The translations under genes and the position numbers were made by a program. A DNA stretch of 64,000 nt from the NCBI GenBank assembly GCA_023386045.1, contig JAEWKK010000013.1, positions 49,700-113,699 on the forward strand, written 5' to 3'. The stretch's first letter is position 1. Every line of letters begins with the position of its first letter. The notes beneath the pieces are model-generated. The model was given only the letters and a program-made list of their open reading frames with translations, did not search any database and had not been told where the DNA came from. Shown piece after piece: positions 40,490 to 48,073 of this stretch. Source of the stretch: Bacteroidota bacterium (GTDB lineage Bacteria > Bacteroidota > Bacteroidia > Chitinophagales > Chitinophagaceae).

Positions 40490-41090
40490 ATAGCATGTTT
40501 TTCAGTTGATGATATAAGCCTGTATGATTCCTGATCAACTCTTCCATTTTTTTCAGGCATTTGTATTTTTTATTTCTTACTACCTGTTCACTCTCGTAAT
40601 GCAGTTCTTTGAAGATCTCTTTCATTGATTGATTCTCGTAGTAATAAAGAACCAGCACTTTTTTGCAATCAGGGCCCAATTCCTCCAACACCTGCATGAG
40701 TGAATGAGAGCTTTCCCTGTTCTCAATTACCCTATTGATGGTATGTTCTTCTTTATCCGCCATCCGGTCATATTTCATTTGCCTGGCCTGTGCCCTGCCC
40801 CTTTTTTTCAGTTCATTCAGCCATAAGTTTCGGTTGAGTGCGAATAGAAAGGTTTTGAGACTGGCTTCACCCCTAAATTTACCTTCACGTACGAGATTCA
40901 TAAATGCGATCATTACTTCCTGGAAAATATCAGCCGCATCATCATGGCTTCCACTATTGGCGACGATATAGCCGGAAAGCTGCGAATAGTGAGACCTATA
41001 GAGGGATTTCAAAGAAAGGTCTACTTCTCTGCCACTGGCCAGGTTACTGATGATTTCTGCATCTGTCAAGGTGGTTGTAATTGATCTCAT
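40482..41090 (-). CDS. ECF-type RNA polymerase sigma factor
   Basis: 202 residues with only sigma regions 2 and 4. Region 2: DDAADIFQEVMIAFMNLVRE and LKTFLFALNRNLWLNELKKR. Region 4: LGPDCKKVLVLYYYENQSMK and IFKELHYESEQVVRNKKYKC. It directs RNA polymerase to an unknown regulon, probably controlled by the anti-sigma-like protein encoded downstream. No clear housekeeping TAnnTTTG box was found on its own strand just upstream, so it may be autoregulated. The hscB promoter on the other strand overlaps its start codon. Confidence 0.9.
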   Translation of the reverse strand: MRSITTTLTDAEIISNLASGREVDLSLKSLYRSHYSQLSGYIVANSGSHDDAADIFQEVMIAFMNLVREGKFRGEASLKTFLFALNRNLWLNELKKRGRAQARQMKYDRMADKEEHTINRVIENRESSHSLMQVLEELGPDCKKVLVLYYYENQSMKEIFKELHYESEQVVRNKKYKCLKKMEELIRNHTGLYHQLKNMLYG

Positions 41091-41118
41091 TGTTTAGTAC
41101 ACGTAAAAGCTAATTTTG
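41089..41118 (+). promoter_or_regulatory. Promoter of hscB
   Basis: ATTG at 41089-41092 (3 of 4 to TTTG) and an exact TAATTTTG at 41111-41118, 18 nt apart, match the Bacteroidota -33/-7 pattern. The predicted start is near 41125, giving a leader of about 38 nt with AGGAATCAGGA before the hscB ATG. Its -33 box overlaps the divergent sigma-factor start codon. Confidence 0.5.
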
Positions 41119-41162
41119 TAACCTAAACTATGGAAATCATTTAAAAGCGAGGAATCAGGAAC

Positions 41163-41681
41163 ATGAACTATTTTGAATTATTTGATATCCCGGTAAGCCT
41201 GTTGCCCGATAAAAACCTGGTCAGGAAGCGTTATATGGAGCTTAGCAAGCAGCACCATCCTGATTATTTTGTTAATAAAACGCAGGATGACCAGCAAAAT
41301 GCTTTGGAAATGTCAGCTTTGCTGAATAAAGCATTCCGGACATTCAGTAACACTGATGCGACCATTGCCTATGTGCTGGAAATAAAAGGTTTGCTGGAAG
41401 AAGAAGAAAAATATGCATTGCCGCCTGCCTTTCTCATGCAGATGATGGAAGTCAATGAAGAACTGGCAGATGCACAAATGGAAGGTGACCCGGCAATGAT
41501 CGCAAAGGTGAGGCAGCAATTGCTGGAGCTTGAAAAAGAATTGTATGAACCTGTTAAAGACATTATTGAAGATTATCAGGAAGGTGTTACTTCCGAAGAA
41601 GAGCTGTTGCAGGTAAAGGCCTACTATTTCAAGAAAAAATATTTGGCGCGGCTCTCGCAACAATTAGGCAGAATGTTGTAA
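41163..41681 (+). CDS. hscB: Iron-sulfur cluster co-chaperone HscB
   Basis: 172 residues. The N-terminal J-domain carries the HPD motif in KQHHPDYF (H32-D34) that stimulates the Hsp70 partner HscA. The C-terminal helical part, with FLMQMMEVNEELADAQ and ARLSQQLG, is the domain that binds the scaffold IscU. Length fits the family. No other isc genes are adjacent. tRNA-Leu follows 23 nt after the stop and may be co-transcribed. Confidence 0.9.
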   Translation: MNYFELFDIPVSLLPDKNLVRKRYMELSKQHHPDYFVNKTQDDQQNALEMSALLNKAFRTFSNTDATIAYVLEIKGLLEEEEKYALPPAFLMQMMEVNEELADAQMEGDPAMIAKVRQQLLELEKELYEPVKDIIEDYQEGVTSEEELLQVKAYYFKKKYLARLSQQLGRML

Positions 41682-41704
41682 CATTGCAGCCCTTCAATCA
41701 CCCT

Positions 41705-41788
41705 GCCCGGGTGGCGGAATTGGTAGACGCAGCAGACTCAAAATCTGCCGTTCGCAAGAATGTGCTGGTTCGATTCCAGTCCCGGGCA
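41705..41788 (+). tRNA. tRNA-Leu (CAA)
   Basis: 84-nt class II tRNA. The acceptor GCCCGGG pairs with CCCGGGC; the anticodon stem GCAGA/TCTGC encloses CTCAAAA, anticodon CAA. A long variable arm (CGTTCGCAAGAATG region) follows, then the T arm CTGG-TTCGATT-CCAG and discriminator A. CCA is not encoded. Confidence 0.94.
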
Positions 41789-41875
41789 CTTTTCCAGTTT
41801 ATGTAACATTATGTAAGGAAAAATCCTTTTTACAATTAAAATCAAATATTGAAAGAGCTTCTTCATAAAGGCATC

Positions 41876-42754
41876 CTACTTAAAGTACTGCATAAATTCG
41901 ACAGGCGTTTGACCCGTTTTCTTTTTGAATAATTGGATAAAATAAGAACTGGTGGAGTAGCCTAACTCTTCTGCAATTTGTGAAACAGAAGATTTAGCAA
42001 AAGCCAGCCTTCTTTTCGCCTCAAGAATAACCCTTTCTACGATGAGTTGTGTTGTTGTTTTATTTAAACATGTTTTGCATATCCTGTTTAAATGTTTTTC
42101 GCTTACGTGCATCAGTAATGCATAATCCTTTGGAGACTTGTGTTGCTTAAAATGTTTATCGATAAGTTGATCCAGCTCTTTTAACTTACCTAAATAGTAT
42201 AAATTTTTGCTTTGGTGAATTTTACCAGGTAAGTATATTCTCGATAGTGAGATATACAACACATTCAATAAGCTGGAAAGTTTTTGAAATTTAAGTAACT
42301 CAGTATGTTTATACTCATCAACGATTTCAGAAAAGATTTTCTTTATTTCCTCCGCCGATTTGTTTTTTAAAACAATTAATGGGTTATTACGAAGGGAACA
42401 ATAAAAAGGATAGTTATCTACCCTTTCATAGGTAAAATTCAAATCAAAAAACTCTTTGGTATGAAAAAAGATATACCCTTCAATATCCGCTGAAAGCTTC
42501 CAATCATGCACTTCCCCGGGAGCGAGCATAAAAACATATCCCGGCTTAATGGCATAATTATTAAAATCAATTTTATGTGTTCCACTTCCTTTTGTGAAAA
42601 GCATGCTTACATAAAAGTCATGTCGATGCGGAGCTAAAATAAAATGATGATGCTGTTTTAAGTGTTCCTTGAAGGTGTTAGCATAAAAGTTACTTTCTGT
42701 ACCCAGGTATCTGAAATTATCGATATCATATACAGGCAGTTGCTCGTTTGGCAT
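41876..42754 (-). CDS. AraC-family transcriptional regulator
   Basis: 292 residues. An N-terminal cupin-like sensing domain (HHFILAPHRHDFYVSMLFTK, PGYVFMLAPGEVHDWKL) is followed by a C-terminal double helix-turn-helix: DYALLMHVSEKHLNRICKTC, then the signature SVSQIAEELGYSTSSYFIQL and FKKKTGQTPVEF. It should bind DNA as a dimer when its ligand is present. It is divergent from a histidine-kinase gene with 89 bp between, containing an inverted repeat at 42811-42828 that could be its operator. Confidence 0.92.
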   Translation of the reverse strand: MPNEQLPVYDIDNFRYLGTESNFYANTFKEHLKQHHHFILAPHRHDFYVSMLFTKGSGTHKIDFNNYAIKPGYVFMLAPGEVHDWKLSADIEGYIFFHTKEFFDLNFTYERVDNYPFYCSLRNNPLIVLKNKSAEEIKKIFSEIVDEYKHTELLKFQKLSSLLNVLYISLSRIYLPGKIHQSKNLYYLGKLKELDQLIDKHFKQHKSPKDYALLMHVSEKHLNRICKTCLNKTTTQLIVERVILEAKRRLAFAKSSVSQIAEELGYSTSSYFIQLFKKKTGQTPVEFMQYFK

Positions 42755-42810
42755 ACCCTAAAATTACAAGAAGTCTGAATTGTGATATAAAATGCGTATT
42801 CCCAGCTGAA

Positions 42811-42828
42811 AAAGACATTCTTGTCTTT
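42811..42828. promoter_or_regulatory. Inverted repeat between araC-type gene and histidine kinase
   Basis: AAAGACA-TTCT-TGTCTTT, a perfect 7-4-7 repeat, lies 15 nt upstream of the kinase ATG within the 89-bp divergent gap. It is a candidate operator. Confidence 0.4.
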
Positions 42829-42843
42829 ATAATTTTATGAACT

Positions 42844-43947
42844 ATGTCGAAGAACGATTCAGATAGGAGTCAACCCCAAACGAATACAGCCAACCTTGAT
42901 TATAAACACGTAGAAAAGGAACTTCGAAAAAGTGAGCTTAATCATCGTTTGATATTTCAAAAATCAGCACTTGCGCAATTAATCTGCACACAAAAAGACC
43001 TGCGCATACTAAAGATTAATGAAGCTGCTTTAGACCTTTATGGGTATAGTGAGGATGAATTTTTACGGCTGGATATACGCCAGTTGCGGTTGCCACCAGA
43101 TAGAGCCGCTTTAGATGAGAAAGTAAGTGAAGCATGGGGATTAGTGAAGCCACCGAAATATATTGTAACGCATGTAAAGAAAAATGGGGAGCAACTGATT
43201 ATGGAAGTAAGTGCTGCAAAAATGGATTACGACGGTGTTCCATGCTTTCTTTGTTCGCTAAATGATGTTACCCATAGAGCACACCTGGAGCGGCAGATTG
43301 AAGATCTTAGACTTACGGCGCAGAAGAACATTATGAAGGCATCACTTGATGGGCAGGAGAAGCAGCGTGAAGAAATCGGGAGGGAATTGCATGATAATAT
43401 CAACCAGGTGTTAGCTACAGTACGGTTACTGCTAAGCATACTACAAGCAGAAGATGCCGCTAAATCGGAGATCATCTCAAAAAGCAAGGAATCGGTAAAT
43501 TACTGTATCGAAGAGATCAGACGCCTTTCACATTCACTAACACCACCTTCATTAAAAGAGATTAGTTTGAAAGAATCCATTGAGGATTTGATCAATAATA
43601 TTCCCTTTGTAAAAGGGGAACATGTAAAATTGAAAATCGACAGTCTGAATGAAAACATCCTAAGCGAAGGGCTTAAAGTCACGGTATACAGAATAATCCA
43701 GGAACAGATGAACAACATTCTTAAATATGCTTCCGCTTCTGTTATCAAAGTTTGGCTCACTCAAAATCATTACAATCTTACACTACTCATTGAAGATAAC
43801 GGCGAAGGGTTTGATGTAAAAGCGAAAAGAAAAGGTATTGGACTAGCTAACATCACAAGTCGTGCAGAACTTTACGGAGGTAAGGCAATAATTGAATCTT
43901 CGCCTGGGGCAGGTTGTACATTGCTGGTAATTTTTGATATTTCTTAA
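42844..43947 (+). CDS. Cytosolic PAS-domain histidine kinase (HisKA_3 type)
   Basis: 367 residues with no membrane span. The PAS domain (about 30-142) contains LRILKINEAALDLYGYSEDE. The dimerisation domain is the NarL-type HisKA_3: EIGRELHDNINQVLATVRLL, phospho-acceptor His183. The ATP-binding domain has DNGEGFDVKAKRKGIGLANI with the N, G1 and G2 boxes. Kinases of this type pair with LuxR/NarL-type regulators, but none is encoded next to it, so it is an orphan here. It is divergent from an AraC regulator and followed by a decayed, gene-poor stretch. Confidence 0.9.
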   Translation: MSKNDSDRSQPQTNTANLDYKHVEKELRKSELNHRLIFQKSALAQLICTQKDLRILKINEAALDLYGYSEDEFLRLDIRQLRLPPDRAALDEKVSEAWGLVKPPKYIVTHVKKNGEQLIMEVSAAKMDYDGVPCFLCSLNDVTHRAHLERQIEDLRLTAQKNIMKASLDGQEKQREEIGRELHDNINQVLATVRLLLSILQAEDAAKSEIISKSKESVNYCIEEIRRLSHSLTPPSLKEISLKESIEDLINNIPFVKGEHVKLKIDSLNENILSEGLKVTVYRIIQEQMNNILKYASASVIKVWLTQNHYNLTLLIEDNGEGFDVKAKRKGIGLANITSRAELYGGKAIIESSPGAGCTLLVIFDIS

Positions 43948-44305
43948 ATCATAAAATTTGATAAAGCAATGGCTTTAACTTATATAGTAACCGCAATTCT
44001 TCCTTGTATTGGTTCGATAATTCTCCAATGTGGGGCACAAAAAGAAGAGCAGAGTCCGAATAGCGAGAGCGCTGGGGGCTTCTGCTCTACTTTTCCCTCG
44101 CTCCCGCTCTGTTTCTATCTCTAGTTTCATTCCTCCTTTATTCAAATAATAGAAAGCGGAAAAACAGAACTGCGTTCGCCTGGCGATTGGCAACGAGAGA
44201 AAGAGGTACGAGGTAGGATTTCCTATCGTTCCCCTTTCTCTTTTTTCATTTAAATGATTTTTTGCGAGGTGTGCTGGTTCTTTGCCTTTTTCAAGCCCCA
44301 GGGTG
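43948..44305. other. Gene-poor stretch rich in imperfect palindromes
   Basis: No convincing gene. It holds an inverted repeat AGAGCAGA/TCTGCTCT (44046-44053 and 44081-44088), the 15-mer CCTCGCTCCCGCTCT (44096-44110; an identical copy lies at 48163-48177) and a long imperfect hairpin (44197-44240) followed by six T, which looks like a terminator on the plus strand. Together with the remnants at 44306-44335 and 44506-44610 it appears to be an eroded insertion site. Confidence 0.5.
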
Positions 44306-44335
44306 CTGTGTCTCGGTAAATCTTGATCGTTTCAT
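44306..44335 (-). pseudogene. IS3-family transposase OrfA, 5' stub
   Basis: On the minus strand an ATG at 44335 starts MKRSRFTETQ, the conserved opening of IS3-family OrfA proteins, in which an I usually follows. After these ten codons the frame turns to unrelated sequence and stops. Only the very start of the element and perhaps its AT-rich leader (to about 44400) survive; the inverted terminal repeat was not identified. Confidence 0.5.
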
Positions 44336-44505
44336 TTTTCGACCTACTTTTTCAAGTTACTGAATCAGTTAACTTTTAAATGGCCAAAGTTTGGGGAAGC
44401 TTACAATTTCAATTCGTCGGTTGATAATATACTAATGCGATTGTTGGAGATCAATTTATTTAGCAGTTCATCAAAATCATGTGTGTCGCGTTCTAATTCA
44501 ATTTC

Positions 44506-44610
44506 TGGCAGCTGGATAGCGCAGCAGGTATTAATTATTATAACTTAGGAGGATCGGCTCACCATCAAGCTATGGCAGCAAACTTCATAGGAATCATGAC
44601 AGACCTCTGA
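44506..44610 (+). pseudogene. Possible C-terminal remnant of an Rhs/polymorphic-toxin-like protein
   Basis: A 34-codon fragment without a start encodes a peptide containing GINYYNLGGSAHHQAMAANF and IGIMTDL before a TGA. The H-x-x-MAxNFI-x-IM pattern resembles the short tail found in many Bacteroidota Rhs-associated proteins. The frame continues 29 codons beyond the stop. The opposite strand is also open for about 47 codons, so the assignment is weak. Confidence 0.3.
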
Positions 44611-44778
44611 AATCATTATAACCAAATCCCAGTATTCCAACTGCAAAGAGAGATTCAATATATAGAGGAATATCATGGCAAGGGACACGTCAATACATGA
44701 TTCATTTACTATAACTGATGGTGCTATGATAAGTCCTACTTATAATTTTGATTCTCACACTTTAAATATGAAAAAAGG

Positions 44779-45381
44779 ATGCAATTAATAAAGATTGGTT
44801 TGAGTTTAATGATTGGGTGTATGTTTTACAGTTGTTCTGCTCAACTCAACAAAGCCGTCAACGAAACTGAAAGAGCGCTGACGTTAGCCGCCTATAACGA
44901 TTCAATTATTAAATCGCTTCAGGAGAGGTATGATCTCTTAATAGGTTACGCGACTACTTCTGATCGGCCAGGTTTCTATAAAAAACACTTTCTTGTTGGA
45001 ATAAATAAAAATAAGTCTGTTGCCTTTAGGTACATATTAACGCTGGTTAGGACAAATAATGAAGCCCCGTTCGTCTTGGATAGCATACCTGTGCCAGAAA
45101 TTCTAAGGGATTCAATTATTTCTAATTATGTTCAAATCAAAGCTTGGGAAATCTACCGAAGCGAAGATGAAAACACCAGTCAGTGCAGCGATATTGTGAA
45201 GCATTCGGGGTGCAAAATAGTAGATGCAGAAACTTATCAACTCATTGTAACGACAAAATCAGGTCATCGGAGTTCAAGTTTCTACGCGCCTGAATATTAT
45301 GAGAAATGTTGTCCTGGAAATGAAGACAGGCGACGCTTTTTGAGGTTGGTCAATATTATTGAAAAAGTATTTTCACATTAA
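44779..45381 (+). CDS. Lipoprotein of unknown function
   Basis: 200 residues. The signal peptide (MQLIKIGLSLMIGCMFYSC) ends in a lipobox with Cys19. The mature protein has five further cysteines (in SQCSDIVKHSGCK and KCCPGNEDRRRF), possibly disulfide-bonded, and a C-terminal helix (RRFLRLVNIIEKVFS). It lies next to the possible toxin-tail remnant, so an orphan immunity lipoprotein is one guess; nothing in the sequence proves it. A bidirectional terminator follows 42 nt after the stop. The family is not recognised. Confidence 0.65.
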   Translation: MQLIKIGLSLMIGCMFYSCSAQLNKAVNETERALTLAAYNDSIIKSLQERYDLLIGYATTSDRPGFYKKHFLVGINKNKSVAFRYILTLVRTNNEAPFVLDSIPVPEILRDSIISNYVQIKAWEIYRSEDENTSQCSDIVKHSGCKIVDAETYQLIVTTKSGHRSSSFYAPEYYEKCCPGNEDRRRFLRLVNIIEKVFSH

Positions 45382-45422
45382 GCGAACTGTTAAAGCTAAA
45401 TTACCTACGTTATTCAAATAAG

Positions 45423-45462
45423 AAAATAGGCTGTCTTCTATGTTGAAGACGGCCTTATTTTC
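45423..45462. terminator. Bidirectional terminator
   Basis: GGCTGTCTTC (45429-45438) pairs with GAAGACGGCC (45445-45454) with one G-T pair and a 6-nt loop. It is followed by TTATTTTCT and preceded by AAAATA, so it can act on both strands. It ends the lipoprotein transcript. The rest of the 311-bp gap (45382-45692) shows no convincing gene. Confidence 0.65.
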
Positions 45463-45692
45463 TGTCGAAATGCCTCGATGCTCCAACAAAATTTCTACGT
45501 CGCTATGTTTCCCTCCGCCTGAACTACACTTTGTTATTGTAGAATAATTTGTTTTTGAATTTTTGTTGATTCGATGTGGAAGCAATTCGTTTATTCTATT
45601 GTGAGAATGGGAAAGAAAAGTTTGCATAAGGGATTTGCACCCGTTTCTTCTATATATAATTCGAAAGATTGTTAAGTTTATTGATTATGATC

Positions 45693-46169
45693 TTAGGCTG
45701 CAGAACCAGGTCCAAAAAGCGGTTTTGCTTTGTTCATGCTAATGATGGCATCAATAGAATATTTGCCTGCTCCGGAGATCATCAGCGAGAGCGCCATACC
45801 AATAGCCAGCAGGAAAAATTCATAGCCTTCTGATTTTTGGTTCCCGAACCAGTTCATGAAGAAATAGTCATTAAAACTGGTAATGATAATTCCGATCATG
45901 ATAACAAGTACGCCCAGGCTCCAAATGCGGGTAGCCAGTCCAAGAACAAGAAAAATTGGTCCAAAAAATTCAATAATGATCACGGCAAATCCAACAATCC
46001 ATGGAAGGCCTACATCCTGGGTGAAGTATTTCATGGAACCTTCAAAACCAGGTCCGCTAAACCAACCCAGGAGCTTTTGTGCACCATGAGGAAAAAGCAC
46101 ATAGCTAAGCAGGAGGCGAAGTGCAATTGGCGCATGATTTTCAGAGGTGTGATAGACAAATTTTTTCAT
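45693..46169 (-). CDS. DoxX-family membrane protein
   Basis: 158 residues from the ATG at 46169 (MKKFVYHTSENHAPIALR); sequence further upstream in frame overlaps the NTF2-like gene. Four spans are visible, with the family segments FPHGAQKLLGWFSGPGFEGS, IVGFAVIIIEFFGPIFLVLG and YEFFLLAIGMALSLMISG. DoxX proteins are linked to redox homeostasis in the membrane; the exact reaction is not settled. It is 10 nt after the NTF2-like gene and likely in the same operon. Confidence 0.88.
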   Translation of the reverse strand: MKKFVYHTSENHAPIALRLLLSYVLFPHGAQKLLGWFSGPGFEGSMKYFTQDVGLPWIVGFAVIIIEFFGPIFLVLGLATRIWSLGVLVIMIGIIITSFNDYFFMNWFGNQKSEGYEFFLLAIGMALSLMISGAGKYSIDAIISMNKAKPLFGPGSAA

Positions 46170-46179
46170 TTCTCGTGCA

Positions 46180-46539
46180 TTAATTATTATAAATAAAAAC
46201 TTCTTTGATAATCTTTCCCTCCTTCCACTGTTGGATCGATACCTGAGAGTAGTTCCGAATACCCCACTCCTTGTGTGTGTAGTCGTACTTCCAGATAACA
46301 TATGACAAGTCACCAGAAACACCCAGGGCTTTTACTTCTGCCGCACGGAACTCTGTAATGTTGTTCAAAAACTCTAACTCCCGATGTCGATTAGTATCCT
46401 TCGAAATAGTAGCGGGCAGGTTGTTTTCCTGCATGGCCACATCATCATGATAAAATTTTTCGAAGGCATCTAACATCTTACCCTTCAAAACCAGGTTGTT
46501 TAACTCCCTGAGTGAACTTTCAATTTCTTCTTGCGTCAT
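46180..46539 (-). CDS. NTF2-like (SnoaL-type) small protein
   Basis: 119 residues with the alpha+beta cone pattern of the NTF2/SnoaL superfamily: AFEKFYHDDVAMQENN, then SGDLSYVIWKYDYTHKEWG and the last strands YSQVSIQQWKEGKIIKEVFI. It may bind or isomerise a small hydrophobic ligand; function cannot be assigned. It is upstream of doxX on the same strand. Confidence 0.78.
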   Translation of the reverse strand: MTQEEIESSLRELNNLVLKGKMLDAFEKFYHDDVAMQENNLPATISKDTNRHRELEFLNNITEFRAAEVKALGVSGDLSYVIWKYDYTHKEWGIRNYSQVSIQQWKEGKIIKEVFIYNN

Positions 46540-46792
46540 AATTTTAATGATTAGGTTATAGTATTAAACTTGGGTATTAACCCGACTCTTGATAACATGT
46601 TTGAATTATCTTTTCATGTCATCGATTTGCAGTACAAATTTTCAATCATGAGAAGGCTTTCAACAATCGCCTGTGATAACTAATTCAATTAACATAGGAT
46701 AATAAAGGACATAGAACTAAAATACATTGGGAAGAAGGCAATTATATAAGCTCAAGCTGCTGTTCATTGAAAACGCATTCATCTTCTGAAAG

Positions 46793-47350
46793 CTAAACCA
46801 GCTCTGATTCATGTGAAAGGTTTCGCACCAGCCAAAGAAACTCATTGTTAAAATGCTTTACCTGGCTAGAGAATTTTTCATCTATAAGTGATCCATCAGA
46901 GCTGAACTTCTTATCCACCTCGGGTACGATTAACATATGGGGCGAACCAATACCAAACAATCCATACACCAGGTGTTGCAATGCCAGCGCAGCACGCATG
47001 CCACCCATAGCACCAGGAGATGCTGTCGCAATGGCAAATACTTTGTGATTTTGTTTTGGGAAGTGATCCAGCAGATTTTTCATTGCCGGTGAATAGCCTC
47101 CATTGTACTCTGGTGTCACCAGGATAAATGCATCTGCTTCAAACATCCTCCTGGCCAGGATTCGCAATTGTTCAGGCGCATTATCAGGTGATTGAATAAT
47201 TTGATTAACTGGAGGAAGCGTGAAATCAAAGACATCGATCAAACCTACTTCGATATCCTCAACATTTTTTAGTTGTTGGAACAAATGAATCGCTACTCTT
47301 TTTGTAAGGCTATTATACCTGGGGCTTCCTGAGATAATTTCAATCTTCAT
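46793..47350 (-). CDS. NADPH-dependent FMN reductase
   Basis: 185 residues from the ATG at 47350 (MKIEIISGSPRYNSLTKRVA), chosen because an earlier ATG (47383) lies beyond the palindromic operator. Flavodoxin-like fold with the FMN phosphate loop SGSPRYNS, the family segment VTPEYNGGYSPAMKNLLDHF and a following FAIATASPGAMGGMRAALAL. It reduces flavin or quinone-type substrates with NAD(P)H. The start is preceded by a perfect palindrome (47364-47379), so it is probably a repressor-controlled stress gene. Confidence 0.88.
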   Translation of the reverse strand: MKIEIISGSPRYNSLTKRVAIHLFQQLKNVEDIEVGLIDVFDFTLPPVNQIIQSPDNAPEQLRILARRMFEADAFILVTPEYNGGYSPAMKNLLDHFPKQNHKVFAIATASPGAMGGMRAALALQHLVYGLFGIGSPHMLIVPEVDKKFSSDGSLIDEKFSSQVKHFNNEFLWLVRNLSHESELV

Positions 47351-47363
47351 GCATTTATTTTGG

Positions 47364-47379
47364 ATGAGTAAATACTCAT
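47364..47379. promoter_or_regulatory. Palindromic operator candidate upstream of the FMN reductase
   Basis: ATGAGTA-AA-TACTCAT, a perfect 7-2-7 inverted repeat 13 nt upstream of the reductase ATG. The AGTA-n-TACT core is of the sort bound by winged-helix redox regulators such as HxlR- or MarR-type proteins; no such regulator is encoded nearby. Confidence 0.45.
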
Positions 47380-47443
47380 GCAAAATTTCTAATGCTGCAA
47401 CATGGATAAAATCACATCAGTTAAGTAATTCCGTTATCCTTTG

Positions 47444-48028
47444 TTAATTTCTTTTTCCAATCTTTTGTGCTCTTATCCTGCTTAAACTCTGGGGCGTGAT
47501 GCCCAGATATGAAGCAATGTAGTGATTGGGCACCCTTTGTTCAATGTGAGGGTATTTGCGAATAAACTCCTCGTATCGTTCCGCTGCAGTTTTACTCATA
47601 TTAGAGTAGATGCGGTTTATAGAAGCGCAATAAGCATTCGAGATCAGCTTTCGAAAATGCCGCTCCAGTTTTGGGACTTTGAGAAGCATGGCATCATGGT
47701 TCTTTTCAGAGATTTGCAGCACTTCACAATCCTCCATACAATCAATGTTCGACCTTGCCGGAGTTTTGGTGAGGAAACTATACATGTCCCCTATCCACCA
47801 GTCTTCCAAACCAAACTGTATTATATGTTCCTGGCCCTTTTCATCCACTTCGTATGAACGTGTACATCCCTTTAAGATAAAATTCTCGTAACGGCTTATA
47901 TCTCCTTCCTGCAAAATATACTGGTGTTTTCTAAACTTTTTAAATTGAAGAAAGGGCATGCAATCCTCAAATTCCTCTTCCGTAAGGTTAACGTATTTAT
48001 TGAAATGTTTGAATAGTAGCTCATACAT
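47444..48028 (-). CDS. Crp/Fnr-family transcriptional regulator
   Basis: 194 residues. The N-terminal cyclic-nucleotide-binding-like beta-roll includes KFRKHQYILQEGDISRYENF and GLEDWWIGDMYSFLTKTPAR; the C-terminal winged helix is short, with NHYIASYLGITPQSLSRIRA as recognition helix. This compact arrangement is common in Bacteroidota. The cAMP-binding arginine signature is not evident, so another effector, or none, is likely. A perfect 12-bp inverted repeat sits 13 nt upstream and could serve autoregulation. Confidence 0.88.
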   Translation of the reverse strand: MYELLFKHFNKYVNLTEEEFEDCMPFLQFKKFRKHQYILQEGDISRYENFILKGCTRSYEVDEKGQEHIIQFGLEDWWIGDMYSFLTKTPARSNIDCMEDCEVLQISEKNHDAMLLKVPKLERHFRKLISNAYCASINRIYSNMSKTAAERYEEFIRKYPHIEQRVPNHYIASYLGITPQSLSRIRAQKIGKRN

Positions 48029-48040
48029 AAGCAGCCTGGG

Positions 48041-48073
48041 TTTAGATTGAAATTATCAATTTTTCAATCTAAA
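48041..48073. promoter_or_regulatory. Long inverted repeat in the leader of the Crp-type gene
   Basis: TTTAGATTGAAA (48041-48052) and TTTCAATCTAAA (48062-48073) form a perfect 12-9-12 inverted repeat. It may be an operator for a dimeric regulator or form a strong hairpin in the 5' leader. No T-run follows on the minus strand, so it is not a usual terminator. Confidence 0.5.

Noticed and set aside
42844..43947. Two-component pair of the histidine kinase with the response regulator at 31183
   Set aside because: They are about 11 kb apart on different strands, and HisKA_3 kinases usually pair with LuxR-type regulators; the link is unsupported.
43975..44193. 72-codon open frame on the minus strand
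   Set aside because: It covers palindromic, GAG-rich non-coding DNA, has biased composition (ETERERGKSRAEAPS) and no recognisable fold; it probably reflects the repeat structure rather than a gene.
45373..45627. 84-codon open frame on the minus strand
   Set aside because: It overlaps the end of the plus-strand lipoprotein gene and its codons run through the bidirectional terminator hairpin; no signal, span or family is visible.
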